Source: Przewalskia tangutica | Lineage: Eukaryota > Streptophyta > Magnoliopsida > Solanales > Solanaceae | Assembly: GCA_029844215.1 (NCBI GenBank) | Contig: JAQGDG010000047.1 | Coordinates: forward strand, 992,001 to 1,056,000 | DNA: 64,000 nucleotides | Reading direction: 5' to 3' | In this document: positions 1 to 12,205 of the stretch, in pieces | How positions within the stretch are numbered: position 1 is the stretch's first letter | Layout: each line of letters opens with the position of its first letter | Position numbers and translations under genes: made by a program | The notes under the pieces: generated by a model | Told to the model about the DNA's origin: nothing | What the model saw: only the letters and a program-made list of their open reading frames with translations | Databases searched by the model: none

Positions 1-2034
1 TTACGTGAGAGTAGGTTATTCTTGTTTACAACATTCTTATTACAGCAGCCATGATCTAGAAAATGTATATCATTTTGTCTCATCTTAGTTTCTATGCGGA
101 TGGAGGTTTCTACTGGTTTTAATACAATTCATCATTATTTAATACATTTTCCTTTTATTAACGCTGCAGTGGTCTGTCGATACACATTCTGATTTCCGAA
201 ATCAGTAAAACATTATCCCTTTAAATAAAACCAAGTACTCATTACTCACGAATGAGGTTTCACACAAACATTCACATTAAAACAAATAAGTTAAGTCTCT
301 TATCTTATAAGATCAAGTCTCTTAACTTCTAACATTAGTAAACCATTTTCTTTACCTCTCTTAAGACATTATACCTAACTCATAAAGCTAGTATAACTCT
401 TTTTAAAACCTTTAAAACCAAGTGTTACTCTTATTCAAAGCGATTATAAATCTTTTGAAATACATCAAGTTCTTTATTATAACAAGCGATTATAATTCAC
501 ATCGATTACCTTTTAAAACCACAAAGTATTTTCTTACCTACATAAAGCCGTTATAACCAACTTCCCATAGCCGTTATAACACTTTATGTTTTAAGACAAT
601 CAAACACGATTAACACGTATATGCGTCTGCCGTACTACATAGTTCACATATCATGCTAGAAGAGATAGGAAGAGGTTCACATACCTCGCGACGAGTCCGA
701 CTACTAGCAAACGCTCCAAGTACTTCAAACCGTCGGCTACTCCTTAAGCCACGTAGATCGCACCACACGTAGTACTTGACCTATAAGGCCACAAGGACAT
801 TAACATATAGATCTCATCGTTCCATATTCTCTGAGAAAATTCGGCACTCTCCCCGCCATAGCGTAAATCTCCTTCTATCGGCCGGCTACCAAGCCAACCG
901 GGGGTTTTACCGCCTAACAGGACGTGTACAATTCTACTACGATGTACTACACAAGTCTCATGTCTGATCTATGTAATTACTGATTCGATTCTTAATTCTT
1001 GGGCTTAAGTCAAAAGACATTGCCACGAGTACTAAGTATAGTTCTATATATAGTATACTTCAACTATATATTCTTACAACATGTAATTTCCAATTACAAT
1101 AGAAGAACGATGAGTGTTTACCTCGATAAGCCCAAAATTATCCGAGTATAATGTCGCTTTGAGCAAGGTTTAACTCTACTCCGAGTGCTCGATCCGCTCC
1201 AAACAACCCTTAGAAGTTCTAACCAACTTACTCCAAAACTTCAACCAACAGTGAAGGTTTCCTTAGGGTTCGGTTTGAGACTAAAAGGACAAAAGGTAGT
1301 ATTTCCGGACTCTACGTATAGAGGTAACTTTGGAATACTACAAGGTATAAGGCTAAGGTATTTTGGGCATTATAACAATACTTGGAGGAGTATTTCAATA
1401 CCACAAAGTACCACGAGAACAACACCCTAAGGGAGGGGGTGTTCTCGGCTTTAGCTCAAAAAGGGGAAGGTTTGGCCAAAGGCCTTCACAAGGAGAGGGG
1501 CTCTTGGGCGAGTCGACAAGAGGAGGAGGGGTTCTCAAGACTTAGGCAAGTGAAGAGTGGATGAAGAAGTCTTCAAAGAGAGGGGTATTTATAGCAAAAC
1601 CAAAGGCCAACCGATGGCCAAGATCGAAGCCATGTGCAAGGCAAGTGTAAGGCGAGATCAAGCCAAGTGCACCACAACCCTACTCCACAAAACACTCCAC
1701 GAAACAAGCCCAAACAAGCCCAAAGCAAGGCACAAAGAGAGCCAATCGCGAGGCCACGAGGCTCTCTTTGGGCCAAATCGTCCAACCTTCCCCACTTGCT
1801 TCCAATGTGAGGTGCATGTCACCTCCCGTTAGTCAAAATGTTTCGTCTCTCGGAAAAATCCGCAAAATTTTAAATGACATAGCGGAATTTTCCCAGCGTA
1901 AAGCTGTGGAAAGCGTTTAAATCGACGACTCTAATCGGCACTTGTGCCCAAATTTCGAATCCAATGCCTAACTTAAGGCTCAAATTTCGTACGTACGTCC
2001 ATACGTACATACTCTGGAAATACGGGGTATAACA
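1..2034 (-). repeat. E3: minus-strand LTR, truncated by window edge
   Basis: This is the outer part of a chromovirus LTR in reverse orientation. It aligns along its length with other minus LTRs in the window, for example 38440-40410 and 49500-51382. It ends at 2034 with the reverse complement of a TGTTATACCCCG terminus. The sequence then switches to a plus-strand LTR (E2), so 2034/2035 is an insertion joint; cttgt at 2035-2039 is the presumed right copy of the target duplication. The other end and any internal region lie left of the window. The short reading frames here are LTR noise. Confidence 0.82.
1586..1593 (-). promoter_or_regulatory. TATA box of E3 LTR
   Basis: TATAAATA on the minus strand, in the same position as the TATA boxes of the other minus LTRs. 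The inverted repeat TGAAGA-AG-TCTTCA lies just downstream, where transcription should start. Confidence 0.6.
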
Positions 2035-4443
2035 CTTGTTGTCTTGTTAAAAACTGAAATGGGCATGCTAGCCTTAAGATTGTAATTGTTGAAGATGTCT
2101 AGGGCTAGATATCATGTTAGACCTAAGGACTTGGATTGGAAAGTATTGAAAGGGATTTAAGAATTGGTTTATGGTTGGCCAAGAATGGGATGGAAAGTAT
2201 TGGGTTATTTTGTATTATTGTGGGGCGTTGGGTTATTGAATTCGACCTTAACAAAGGTGGCAAGTTAGTAGAAGCAAAGGAAGTGCCGTCCAAATTGTCG
2301 TAGAATTTAGGGACTTTGCACTTAGTTGATTCCGTTCGAGCTAGAGTTTGATAGGCGTTTCATGACCACTTATAGGATTGAAGTACTACGGTAGCATATT
2401 CTACTTAAGAGCGATGTCACGGTGGAGCATTTTGCTTATTGTCGACAATAAATCGCGAGGTATGTGATTCTTCCTATCCTCTTGACATTTACTATTTGTA
2501 AAATATATAGTGCGGTAGGCCGCAGTGTTAAAGGAATTTGATTTCCCTTTTGTGCCTTGACTTGATATGAAGTGTTAAGGGCTTCGTTGTGTGAAAATAG
2601 TAGTTAAGTCTTATCCGTTAGTAACGGGTATTCAGTGGTTAAAGAATGAGCCCTATTGGTCTCATAAATGTTTATAGTGGTAATTGGTTGGTTTAAAACA
2701 TAAAGTGTTATAACGGCTTTATGGGAAGTTTGTTATAACCGTTTTATGTAGCTAAAAGAATGGTTTGTTGTTTTCAAAAGATAAGAGACGTGACTTGTAA
2801 TTGACCTAAATGGTGTTGAAAAGTATAAAACCTAATTCGTGAGATATGAATACTTGGTTTTGAAAAGAATAACGTTCTGATTTCGGAAATGGGAATAAGG
2901 ATCGAACAAGCCAATGCAGCGTCGATAAAGGAAAGAAGTAATGACATTAATCATATTAAAACCGGTAGAAACCTCCATCTGCATAGAAGCTAGATAAGAC
3001 AAAATGGCATTACATTTCCTAGATCATGTTGCTCTAATGAGAATTATTGAAATCAAGTTTTGATCTTCTTAAAAATTCCAAAGTAAGAATTCGATTTTCT
3101 AAAGGAAAAGAGACTTAAGAATTTGAAGTTTTTTGGTTTAAAAGAAATGCATGATTTTGTCTTGAATTGTTTTATTAATCATATAGTGTTTTAATAGTTT
3201 TATTGTAGGTTAGTTATAACGACTTTATGAAAATTAAGAAATGGTTTCATTATTAGATTTAAAATGGTAACTTGATTTTGGGAAAAGGGAAGTAACTTCG
3301 TTTTCAAATATTGAACTTCTTGTGATGGAAAAACATAAGTGACTTGTTTATAAAAGGTAGGAGTATCTTGATCTAAGGGGTTAAGTACTTGGGTTTTAAA
3401 TGGTATACTTGACATTGTGTTAAGAAATATTTATAGTACGCTTGAGTTGTGTAACGGGCCTATGCTTGTAGTGATAGCTTCCGTGTGCAAGTGTTGTATT
3501 TATGTGCTCTGCCTCTGCGTTGGAGAGGCGGCTATCCGTTGATTGATGGACATACCGACACGTTGGGTAGCCAGGTGTGCTTCCATTAGGGTGTTGTTAT
3601 TGTTATTTGATCGGACATCTTGTAGCGTTGGGTAGCCGGGTATCTTCCACGGTGAGTATTCTCTTGTTAGTTGTTTGGACATACCGACACGTTCGGTAGC
3701 CCACGGGTATGCTTCCACAAGGATTGTTATCTTGTTATCTCCTTTGGGCATACCGACACGTTGGATGGTCCACGGGTATGGGCCATTAGGGCGGCTCGGG
3801 CCGTCTTATACAGGAGTGAGATGCGGGGCATGCGGCCTTTGTGCGGGTTAAATTCCCGGGTTGTATTTGAGTGATGATTTCACGGGCATGAGTCCCTATC
3901 TTGATATGACTGCTTTTAAGTTGTGGTGTTGTAATTTGGTTATCATACATGTCTCCTGCTTTATATAGACTATTATGATTTCATTTACAGTATTTACTGT
4001 TTCACATACTTGGTACTGTTGTCTTGACCTCCCGGAAGTGCGTTCATCTGCCGCGAGTTGAGAGGTACATAACTGGCGATCCACTCTCTTAGGATCGGCT
4101 GTTCGGTTCTCGGAAAGCTCCATATCTCGGAAAGCTTGTCACGTGGTACGGTTCCACTGAAGTAGTAGACTTTTGTATATTCGGGGCATGGCGGGCCCTG
4201 TCCGTCATTATGGTTTCAAAATTCTTAAGTGCATGCCTTTGTTGTGGCGAGTTTGTATGGGATGTAACTGTTCAAGTTTTAAATTATGTAAAAAAAAAAA
4301 AGGTAACCGTTTGGGTTAGCCTACTTTCTTATTTCACTGTTTTCATTCTTGAGTTTTTATTTCCGCTGGTTTTTCTCTGATGTTGTATCACTAGGGTGCC
4401 CGGGGTAAGGCACCAGTCACGGGCCCGGGTTCGGGTCGTGACA
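2035..4443 (+). repeat. E2: plus-strand LTR (5' part missing), inserted in E1 pol
   Basis: This is LTR sequence in plus orientation, related to the E1 3' LTR and the E7 LTRs. It includes the duplicated GTTATAACGGCTTTATGG-type motif near 2708-2748, a minisatellite at 3548-3790 and the conserved 3' terminus GGGTCGTGACA ending at 4443. No primer-binding site follows. Instead the next bases (ctaactcctcctgaa) continue a chromovirus reverse transcriptase/RNase H linker, so this is either a solo LTR or the right end of an element inserted into E1. Its left part is interrupted by E3 and lies outside the window. Confidence 0.78.
3548..3790 (+). repeat. Minisatellite in E2 LTR, about 4 x 65-69 bp
   Basis: Units begin near 3548, 3613, 3677 and 3746. 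Each starts with a version of GGACATACCGACACGTTGG, followed by a 'gggtatgcttcca' stretch and a TTGTTAT-rich tail. The array lies about 0.65-0.9 kb from the LTR 3' end, the same zone where other LTRs in this window carry different minisatellites. Confidence 0.75.
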
Positions 4444-5393
4444 CTAACTCCTCCTGAAAGACTAGAGGGTTAGGTTGTTATGATAACACGTTGGGTGTTG
4501 GGCTAGGTTGTGTGCTGACGCAACCCGATGAGGATAAAGCCTATGTTTTCCCAGTAGTTAGGGAAGCAGGAAAGGAAATTACGCCACTCACGATTTAGAG
4601 CTGGCAGCAGTTAAATCATGCCTTGAAGATTTGGGGGCATGCCGTATATTTAGACTTCATGTGGATATTGGTGTAGACCACAAAAGCCTCCGGTATATCT
4701 GCAGACTGAGGCAGTAGAATTTGCAACAGCGACGGTGGTTAGAGTTATTCAAGGATTGTGATATCGATATCCTATACCACCCATGGAAAGCGATTAAAGA
4801 TACTCTTAGTCGCGGATCTAAGAGTAGTATGCGATTAGGCAGCGGATAGGCGGGCGTGGTCGTGAGATTCTTGATTCTAGCCTGGGGTTCGATTAATTAT
4901 TTCCAACGTTAATGGAGTTTAGATCCAGAGGTTGCCGAGTCTTCCGTCGTTGAGGAGGTAAAGAGGCGACAATATGAGGATCGATTATGATGCGGTATCG
5001 AGATACGGCTCTCAGAAGAGAAAGAGTTTGTTTTGAGTAGCACCGGATGAGTGCTTTGTAATATGAGGATAGATTGTGTGTACCGGTTGCGAGACTAGTC
5101 GGGTTTTAGGGAGGCATACTGATGCTTATTGCTCAAATTGTTGGGGTTGACTAAGTTGTGTCGTGACCTCGGATATGCGTATGGGTAAGATGGCCAGGAA
5201 GAGACATAGCGGAGTGCTTAGTGTCGAGTTAGTAGCAGTCGTGGTTGAGCACGAAGCCCGGTGGGCTATTGCGAGCGATTGAAATCCCAACCTAGATATG
5301 AGGTATTTAATATGGATCTTGTTCTGGTGGCATCGTACTTTCGGAGGAAGTCACGATTCCCACGAAATTCGTGGTAAATAGGCTGAAGAAACC
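4444..5393 (+). pseudogene. pol: E1 pol relic, part A: end of RT, RNase H, integrase N-terminal half
   Basis: This is a decayed Ty3/gypsy polyprotein on the plus strand. It opens in the RT-RNase H linker. A VGLGCVLTQPDE-like RNase H start lies near 4490-4530. The hallmark WLELFKDCDIDILYHP (normally WLELLKDYDVDILYHP, followed by GKAN) is at about 4736-4783. Integrase sequence follows, and the fragment ends in the first catalytic block, where the usual VDRLTKSAHF reads V-N-R-L-K-K-P across the E4 insertion joint. Frames are broken several times. Many differences are C-to-T or G-to-A, consistent with an old methylated copy. gag, protease and most of RT lie left of the window or are lost. The reading continues at 46142 after the E4 insertion. 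Confidence 0.8.
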
Positions 5394-6025
5394 TGTCACG
5401 ACCCGACTTCGGGCCCGTGACTGGTGCCTTACCCCGGGCACCCTAGTGATACAACATCAGAGATAATCAGCGGAAATTAAAACTTAAACAGGAAACAAGA
5501 TAAAAGAAAACAGGCTAACCAAAACGGTTGCCTTTTTGCATATATACGGAAATTTGAACAGTTACATCCTTTACAACCCTGCCCACAACAGTGCTATAGA
5601 CCTCTAAGATTTTACAACAACTGTGACGGGACAGGGCCCCGCCATACCCCTGAATGTACAAGAACTTACAAACTCGGGGAAACATACCAAAAGATAAGCC
5701 TCCGGAGAAAGCGGAGCTTCCAATCTGTTGACGTGATCCTAAGTGAGGATCAACAACCGATGTACCTTTACTGCGGCGTGACGCAGCCCCGAGAGGTCGA
5801 TCTGAGTACCGAGTATGGCGAAAATCATGCGAAATCATAACTCTAAATAAAATAGGAGACATGTATGATAACCAAACTCTGATTCACGACATAAGCGATC
5901 GTGTCCAGCGAGGACTCGCGCCTCAAAGTCATCACTCAAATATAACCAAGTCTCACTCCCACAATATCAATCATGCCCGCATCATTGCCACATGCCCCCG
6001 GAATTCTCCATCGGTGTAGACATGT
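5394..6025 (-). repeat. E4 3' LTR, terminal piece
   Basis: Starts TGTCACGACCCGAC (reverse complement of the LTR 3' end) and matches 42774-43410 of the other E4 LTR. It stops at the E5 joint inside the first minisatellite unit (tcggtgtagacatgt), and the match resumes at 37667. Confidence 0.88.
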
Positions 6026-7733
6026 TGTCACGACCCGTTCTGGGGCCCGTGACTGGTGCCTTACCCGGGGACCCAAGTAGTCATACATCAGAGTAATCAG
6101 CGGAATATAAAAACAAGATATGAAACAATTGTAAATGAGACACAGTTTATCTGAGAAAAGGGTCGCCTTTCGGCATATATATAAACCAAAATCTGGCAGT
6201 TACATCCCAACTGTACAATAGGACTCTGAGACCTACAGGAAGTAAACAACTATGGCGGGACGGGGCCGCCATACCCTGAATGTACATATATCTACAACAT
6301 CAGGGAGAATCATACCAAACGTCGAGCCTCCGGAGAAGATGGAGCTCCTGACACCAAAGCAAAAGATCCTAAGGATGCAGATCTAGCACCTGCTTTCACT
6401 GCGCGCATGAGCGGCCCGAAGGTCGATCTGTGAGTACCAGTATGCAGCGTAAAAGTACTAAAGTGAAATCAAAGTATTTAAAACCATTTGCAAATACAAC
6501 GGTTCAATTGCATAGTGCCAACATAAACAAGAGCAAAATAGATATAATGTAACCGGTCTTTTCTAGGCCGCTAATGATCAAGCAAGGCCAATCACCCATA
6601 GTATCATTATGCGTGCCTAATCATGAACTTCCGCGTCCCGCATCGCGCGCGGACCGCGTGAGGTATTCCTCGCATCGGGGTAGCTAACCCCGGTACCCTC
6701 TGGACTTCCGCCCGCATAGTCGCACATAGACCGTAGTTACCTGAGCCGCGTGGCATCCGCGTCGGGATAATACACGGAATGATCAATCCTCGAACTCCGC
6801 ACTCCGCGTAGTCACGCGCATCGCGTAGCCGTATAGACCCGCATCAAGGGTGGCAAGCCCTCGGTATAACAAGTCAAGGGGGTATGTGATATAATAACAG
6901 TACAACGGTCTTAACGTTTAACAATGTAAGCACAATAAGAATAACCCCCTTACACAACACCACAAGACATTAACATGCGTAGCATCATAACATGTTTACT
7001 TATCAAATCATCTTACTACACTTTGCAGAAATCAATAAAAGATTTTCATAAACAGATAAGTAAAACCGTTCCTTTTATCCTTCTTAAGTCGTTATACCTA
7101 ACTTCCCATAAAGATAGTATACCTCTTAAGCTACATTTAAAAATCAAGTATTACTCTTCTTTCAAAAATGATTCATAATTCTTTTGAAATACTTCAGGTT
7201 CTTATTAATTAGACTCGAGTCGTATGACATGAGTAAAACCATGTTCATTAACACACGCGTCTACCGTACTATATATATATTAAAATATCATGCTCGAAAG
7301 GATAGGAAGAATCACATACCTTCTGAAATCCACCGCCAAGTTGAATATGTCGCGCAGAGTATCAACCTATAATAGTCAAATCGTTATCAGCGTCTAGACT
7401 ACTCGTAGGATAATCTAAGCGGATGGTTCTCTATTCTACGGAAAATCGGGCGTGACTTCCCTACCCGTAAACTATACAAGTCTCATCAAATACAGTCTAT
7501 GTAATGCGTTCAATCTTCTTTAATTCTTGATGTGATTTCAGTTCAATTCTCTTCTTTAATATCCTACATGTATTTTATACTTATTTCTATACCTACAGTA
7601 TGTATTCTCCAATTCTGATAGAAGGATAAGATTATTATTTACCTCGATAAGCCCAAAATTATCCAAGATATAAGTCGATCTGAGCAAGGTTTAGCTCTAA
7701 TCTGACGCTCAATCCGCTCGAAACCCTTAGAAG
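6026..7733 (-). repeat. E5 3' LTR, piece 1
   Basis: Begins TGTCACGACCCGTTCTGG and matches the other E5 LTR (35239-36920). It includes a CG-rich, imperfectly repetitive zone at about 6620-6860 with recurring cgcat/gcatgagg words. That zone occupies the place where other LTRs here have minisatellites. The piece stops at the E6 joint after cccttagaag. Confidence 0.87.
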
Positions 7734-9625
7734 TGTCACGACCGTTCGGGGCAGTGTACTCACGGGCACCCAAGTAGTCATACATCAGTGTCGCGGAAAT
7801 ATAAAGCAAGACATGAATCAGTTTATAAAATAAGACATAGTTTATGTGAGAAAACATCGCCTTTCGGCATATAAATATAAACATGGTTTAGCAGTTACAT
7901 CCGACACTGTACAACATGACTACAGACCTCTAAGGAAATATACAACTATGGCGGGACAGGGGCCCGCCATACCTCGATTGACAAAACTATCTCTGACGGA
8001 GATCATACCCAAAGTAGAGCCTCGAGGAAAGATGGAGCTCGACACCAACGTAGAGATCTAAGAATGTGGATCTAGCACACCTTGCCGCTTACTGCGGCAT
8101 GACGCAGCCCAAGGAGGTCGGTACAAGTACTAAGTATATGAAATCAAAATACTTAAATGAAACATATCATTTAAAAAAGCAGTTTTGCAAGTATGTATAA
8201 AACAACCAAGCGTAGTGCAGCCGCATCACAAACAAGAGCGTGATAGGTAAGCGATGAGTCTTTTCTAGGCTGCGAATGATCGAAGAAGAGCGATTGCGTA
8301 GTATCACCATGCAGCCTAATCACGGACTCGTGTCCGCATAGGCCAATCACATAGGCATAGGGTATATAACCCGCGTCGAGGTAGCTACTCCTCGTCGTCT
8401 GGACTCGTCGTCGCGTAGCCCATGGACCGCGTGAGGTATAACCCCGCACTAACACGGAACTCCGTAGCTCGCGCGGTCCGACCCGGATGCAGGTATTCTC
8501 GAATCATGGTCCCCGGACGCGAGTCTACCGCGTCGGAGGGCTTAACCGTAATATGTCAAGAGGTGAGTGATGTTACGCTAACCTAACAGCTTATCGTTAA
8601 CAACATAAGCACAACAAGAATACTCTTTTACACAAACGTTACAAGACACTAACACACATAGCATCATATCATGTCTACTTATCAAACCATCTTATTATTC
8701 TTTTTCACAATTCAATATAAGTCTGTTATAAACACATAGGCAAACTGTTTCTTTTATCAATCTTAAGTGGTTATACTTAACTTCCCATAAATCTAGTATA
8801 ACTCTTAAGCTTCTGTTTAAAAACCAATTAGTTCTCTTCTGTTAAAAATGATTCAAGATTCTTATGACATGCTTTCGGATCTTTATTATTGGGCTTAAAG
8901 CGTGAGGCATTCTGCGTAAGTGTTATTCAGCTTAAGGTATGAGGCATTGCCGTAAGTATTATTCGATTAACATATATGCGTCTGTACTATATATATTGTA
9001 AAATATCATGCTTTAGGAAGAATCACATACCTACTCAAATGAAAACCACTGCGAGTTGAATATGTCGCCTTGTGAGAGTCACCTATAATAGTCATGACAT
9101 CTATCAAAGACTATTCCGAAGGTCATTCTAAGCAGAGGGTTCACAATTCTATGGAAAGTTGGCAGCACTTCCCTACCGGTGAGCTATATAAGTCTCTGAA
9201 AGCAGTCTATGTAAATCTGATTTGATTATTCTTCTTTTAAACCCTTCACTGTGGTAGCGATTCAATTCTATTACGTGATATTCTTCTAAGTATTTAATAC
9301 TTATTCTAATACTACAACAGTAAGTATTCTCTAATTCAAAAGAGGGTTAGGATTAGTTACCTCGAAGCCCAATAATATCCTAGAAAAGTCGCGCTGAGCA
9401 AGGTTTTGCTCACAAGTTGTATGCTCAGGAAACCTTAGAAGTTCTTCACAACTTCTACTAAGTACTAAGGTATTTGGGCTAGGGTATTTTGGGCATTATA
9501 ACAATACAAGAGGCAACTTTTCTACCGGGAGGGTAGGTTTTGGCTAGGCTAGTGGGGGCCTCGGCCAAACTTCTTAGGCTAGAGGGGGGGGTATTCGGCC
9601 AAGGGCCTTCACAAGGGGAGGGGGA
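7734..9625 (-). repeat. E6 3' LTR, piece 1
   Basis: Matches 27960-29490 of the other E6 LTR from about 8125 onward. The first 390 bp (TGTCACGACCGTTCGG...) are the usual subfamily terminus but have no partner in the 5' LTR. It ends inside a purine-rich stretch (aggggaggggga) where E7 inserted. Confidence 0.87.
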
Positions 9626-10077
9626 TGTTACACCCCGTAAATTGAAGAAGTTAAGATAAGTTGAAAAAACATGTGTTGAGCGGATGGTGAGTCTATCTTG
9701 GAGTGTTGTACCCCAAGTTGTTAAGAATTTCAATGTGTTTAAAGAGCCTAGTGTGTAGTCAGTTAAATCTAGTTCCTACTTGACAAACCGTTAAATCGTA
9801 TGGGCATGAGTCAAAAGTTATGGAAGTTTCAAGTTTGGTGCCTTGATCGAGCAAAGCGATGATTTCAGTTCGAAGTGCAGTGTGCGCCTGGACTGCGCCA
9901 TGGCGCCGGTTATCTTGAAGTCCATGAGGTTTGTGCCGCATGGCCGGATCGCATGGCCAGCGAATTTTGGAACTTTCTCGGAAGATTGAAGCCTTGGCTA
10001 AGCGAGGCGGCGCCAAGGCGGGATTTTTCTGCGGTATTAGCTGAAATCAGGGGATATTTTCAGAAAAAGGGGGGCCC

Positions 10078-10109
10078 TATTTAAAGGGCCAAGTCTTGGA
10101 AGACTTGGC
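10078..10109 (+). promoter_or_regulatory. E7 LTR 1 core promoter: TATTTAAA plus palindrome
   Basis: TATTTAAA lies between GGCCC and GGGCC arms. It is followed directly by inverted arms CCAAGTCTT / AAGACTTGG (10090-10109) where initiation would be expected about 25-32 nt downstream. Confidence 0.6.
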
Positions 10110-11918
10110 CATTCTCACCAACCCTCCCAAGAAACTCCTCTCCCTTCTCTCTCCAGTTTTTGAAGAAAACCTTGCCTTAGGAGAGATTGTTGGAGCGGCG
10201 GCAAGAAGGAAAAGTGTGGGTAACTTGTGGGAAACGCTGGTGGATGAGTTTGACGGATAGGAAGTGGTAGAAAAGGGCTTTTGTGGGTTTTCAGAAGGTA
10301 AGAGTTTCCCTTCTCTTGGATTTGAGTTAATACTTGTGATAGTAGTTTAGATTTGTGAGCCTGAGGCTGTTATAGTTAAGTTGGCTTAGATTTGGATTTT
10401 GTTGCCTTGTTGATTTCGACCTTGGGAAAGGTGGCAAGTTAATAGAAACAAAGGAAGTCTTGTCAGATTTTTAGTAGAATTAGTGACCTTAGCACTTAGG
10501 ATATTCTCGTTTAAAGTAAGAGGTTAATGGGCGTATTGTGACCATTATAGGTGGAAGTACTAAGTATAGCGTATCCTACTTGGAGAGTGGAATAGCTATC
10601 AAGGTTAGATACTTTGGAGCATTTTGCTACTTATCGACAATCGCGAGGTATGTGAACCTCTTCCTTCCTTTGGCATGATTCTATGTATGGAATATACTTG
10701 TGGTATCATTTCATGTTTCCTTCTACTCTTAGAAGTTAAGAGGTAGTTATGTGATTTACTCTATGTAGAACTTTTCCTATCTTTTGAGCATGACTAGTTG
10801 CACGTATGTAGTGCGGTGAGCGTGCGACTATGACATTCTTTACTTCTTTTATGTAATGCCAAGTCGGGTGGGTTAGGAGATTAACTCACTTTGAAAATAG
10901 TAAGGATGTCTTAAGTTGATTTTAAAGTTAAGGGACTTGAAGAGTTTTAAAGTATGTGATACTTGTTCCGTTTTAAACGTATGAGTCCCTTGGATAGGAA
11001 ATTGTTATGGCTAAGGTATAAAGTGAATATAACGACTTTATGGGGAGTTGGTTATATTTACTTTATGGAAAGATAAATGACTTGTTTTATTGAAAAGGCA
11101 ATGTGTTTTTAAGGCGTCAATTGCCTAAGGTTTTATAATAAAATGAGTCATTGAGTTTTAAAGGTTAAGAGACTAATTGTATTTTTGAAAGTTATGAGAA
11201 TTGATTTGAAAGTATTTAATACTTGGTTTCAAAAAGTAGAAGTCTCTTGGTTATAAAGGGAACGTGTTAGTCTAAACCATAAAGGGTTATAACGGCTTTA
11301 TGGGAAGTTGGTTATAACGGCTTTATGGAAGATTAAGAGAATGGTTTTCTCTAGTAAAGTAATCAAAGGAATAACTTGTATTAAGGAAGGAAAAATTGGT
11401 TTAAAGGTACCAATTGCTTAAGGTTTTAATAAAGAAGTCACTTGATTTAGAAAGCGGTAATTGTATTTCTAAAAAGGTATTGTGACTTGTCTTGAAAGGT
11501 GAATAGGACTTGATACTACGGTTGTTAGTATCGGGGAAGTTTTATTTGGAAAGGAGTCTTTTGAAAAGAATGTACGTACGTAGTACTTTGGCTTGTTTAA
11601 TTGAGAATAATTCTATGTGATGCCTTGATTAGTACTTTGGCTTGTTAAATGAGAATTATCCTATGTGTGCCTTGATAAGTACTTTGGCTTGGTTAATTGA
11701 GAACTTGCCTATATGTCTTTGGTAATAGCCTTTGAGTGCAAGTATTATGTCTTATTAAGTTCCGCGACTCTCGGTTGAAGGTTATTTGTCTTGTTGTAAG
11801 TTCTTTGGGACGTCAAGCGGTGATGTGGGATTCACGGGTATGCTTCCGTTATTTGGAGTACTTGGGTTAAATTCAGATTCTTATAGAAGACATGGTAGTA
11901 TACATTTGTTTGTGGTAG

Positions 11919-12205
11919 GTTGAGATAGGGTAAGAGTATAAGTGAGGTAGACCCCAGATGCTATACCATACTCGAGTTAAGAGTATAAGTGAGGGTAAAC
12001 CCCAACACATTATACCCACTTGTTTTGTAAAATGGTCGGTTGAGATAGGGTAAGAGTATAAATGAGGCAAGTCCCAGGCGTTATACCATTCTCGGGGTAA
12101 GAGTATAAGTGAGGGTAGACCCGAGATGCTATACCACTGCTTGAACTTGCTTTACCACTTCTCGGGTAAGAGTATAAGTGAGGGTAGACCCAGGCCATAT
12201 ACCAG
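11919..12205 (+). repeat. Minisatellite in E7 LTR 1 (5 diverged units)
   Basis: Five copies of a unit built on GTAAGAGTATAAGTGAGGGT plus a 'gaccccagatgctatacca' half start near 11930, 11978, 12050, 12098 and 12166. Spacing alternates between roughly 48 and 72 bp, so the higher-order unit is a pair. Open reading frames across it are artefacts of the repeat. Confidence 0.8.

Noticed and set aside
5515..5862. 115-codon frame sometimes annotated as a plant hypothetical protein
   Set aside because: It is LTR sequence; a related frame at 42864-43163 in the partner LTR differs by frame breaks, and no domain is visible.
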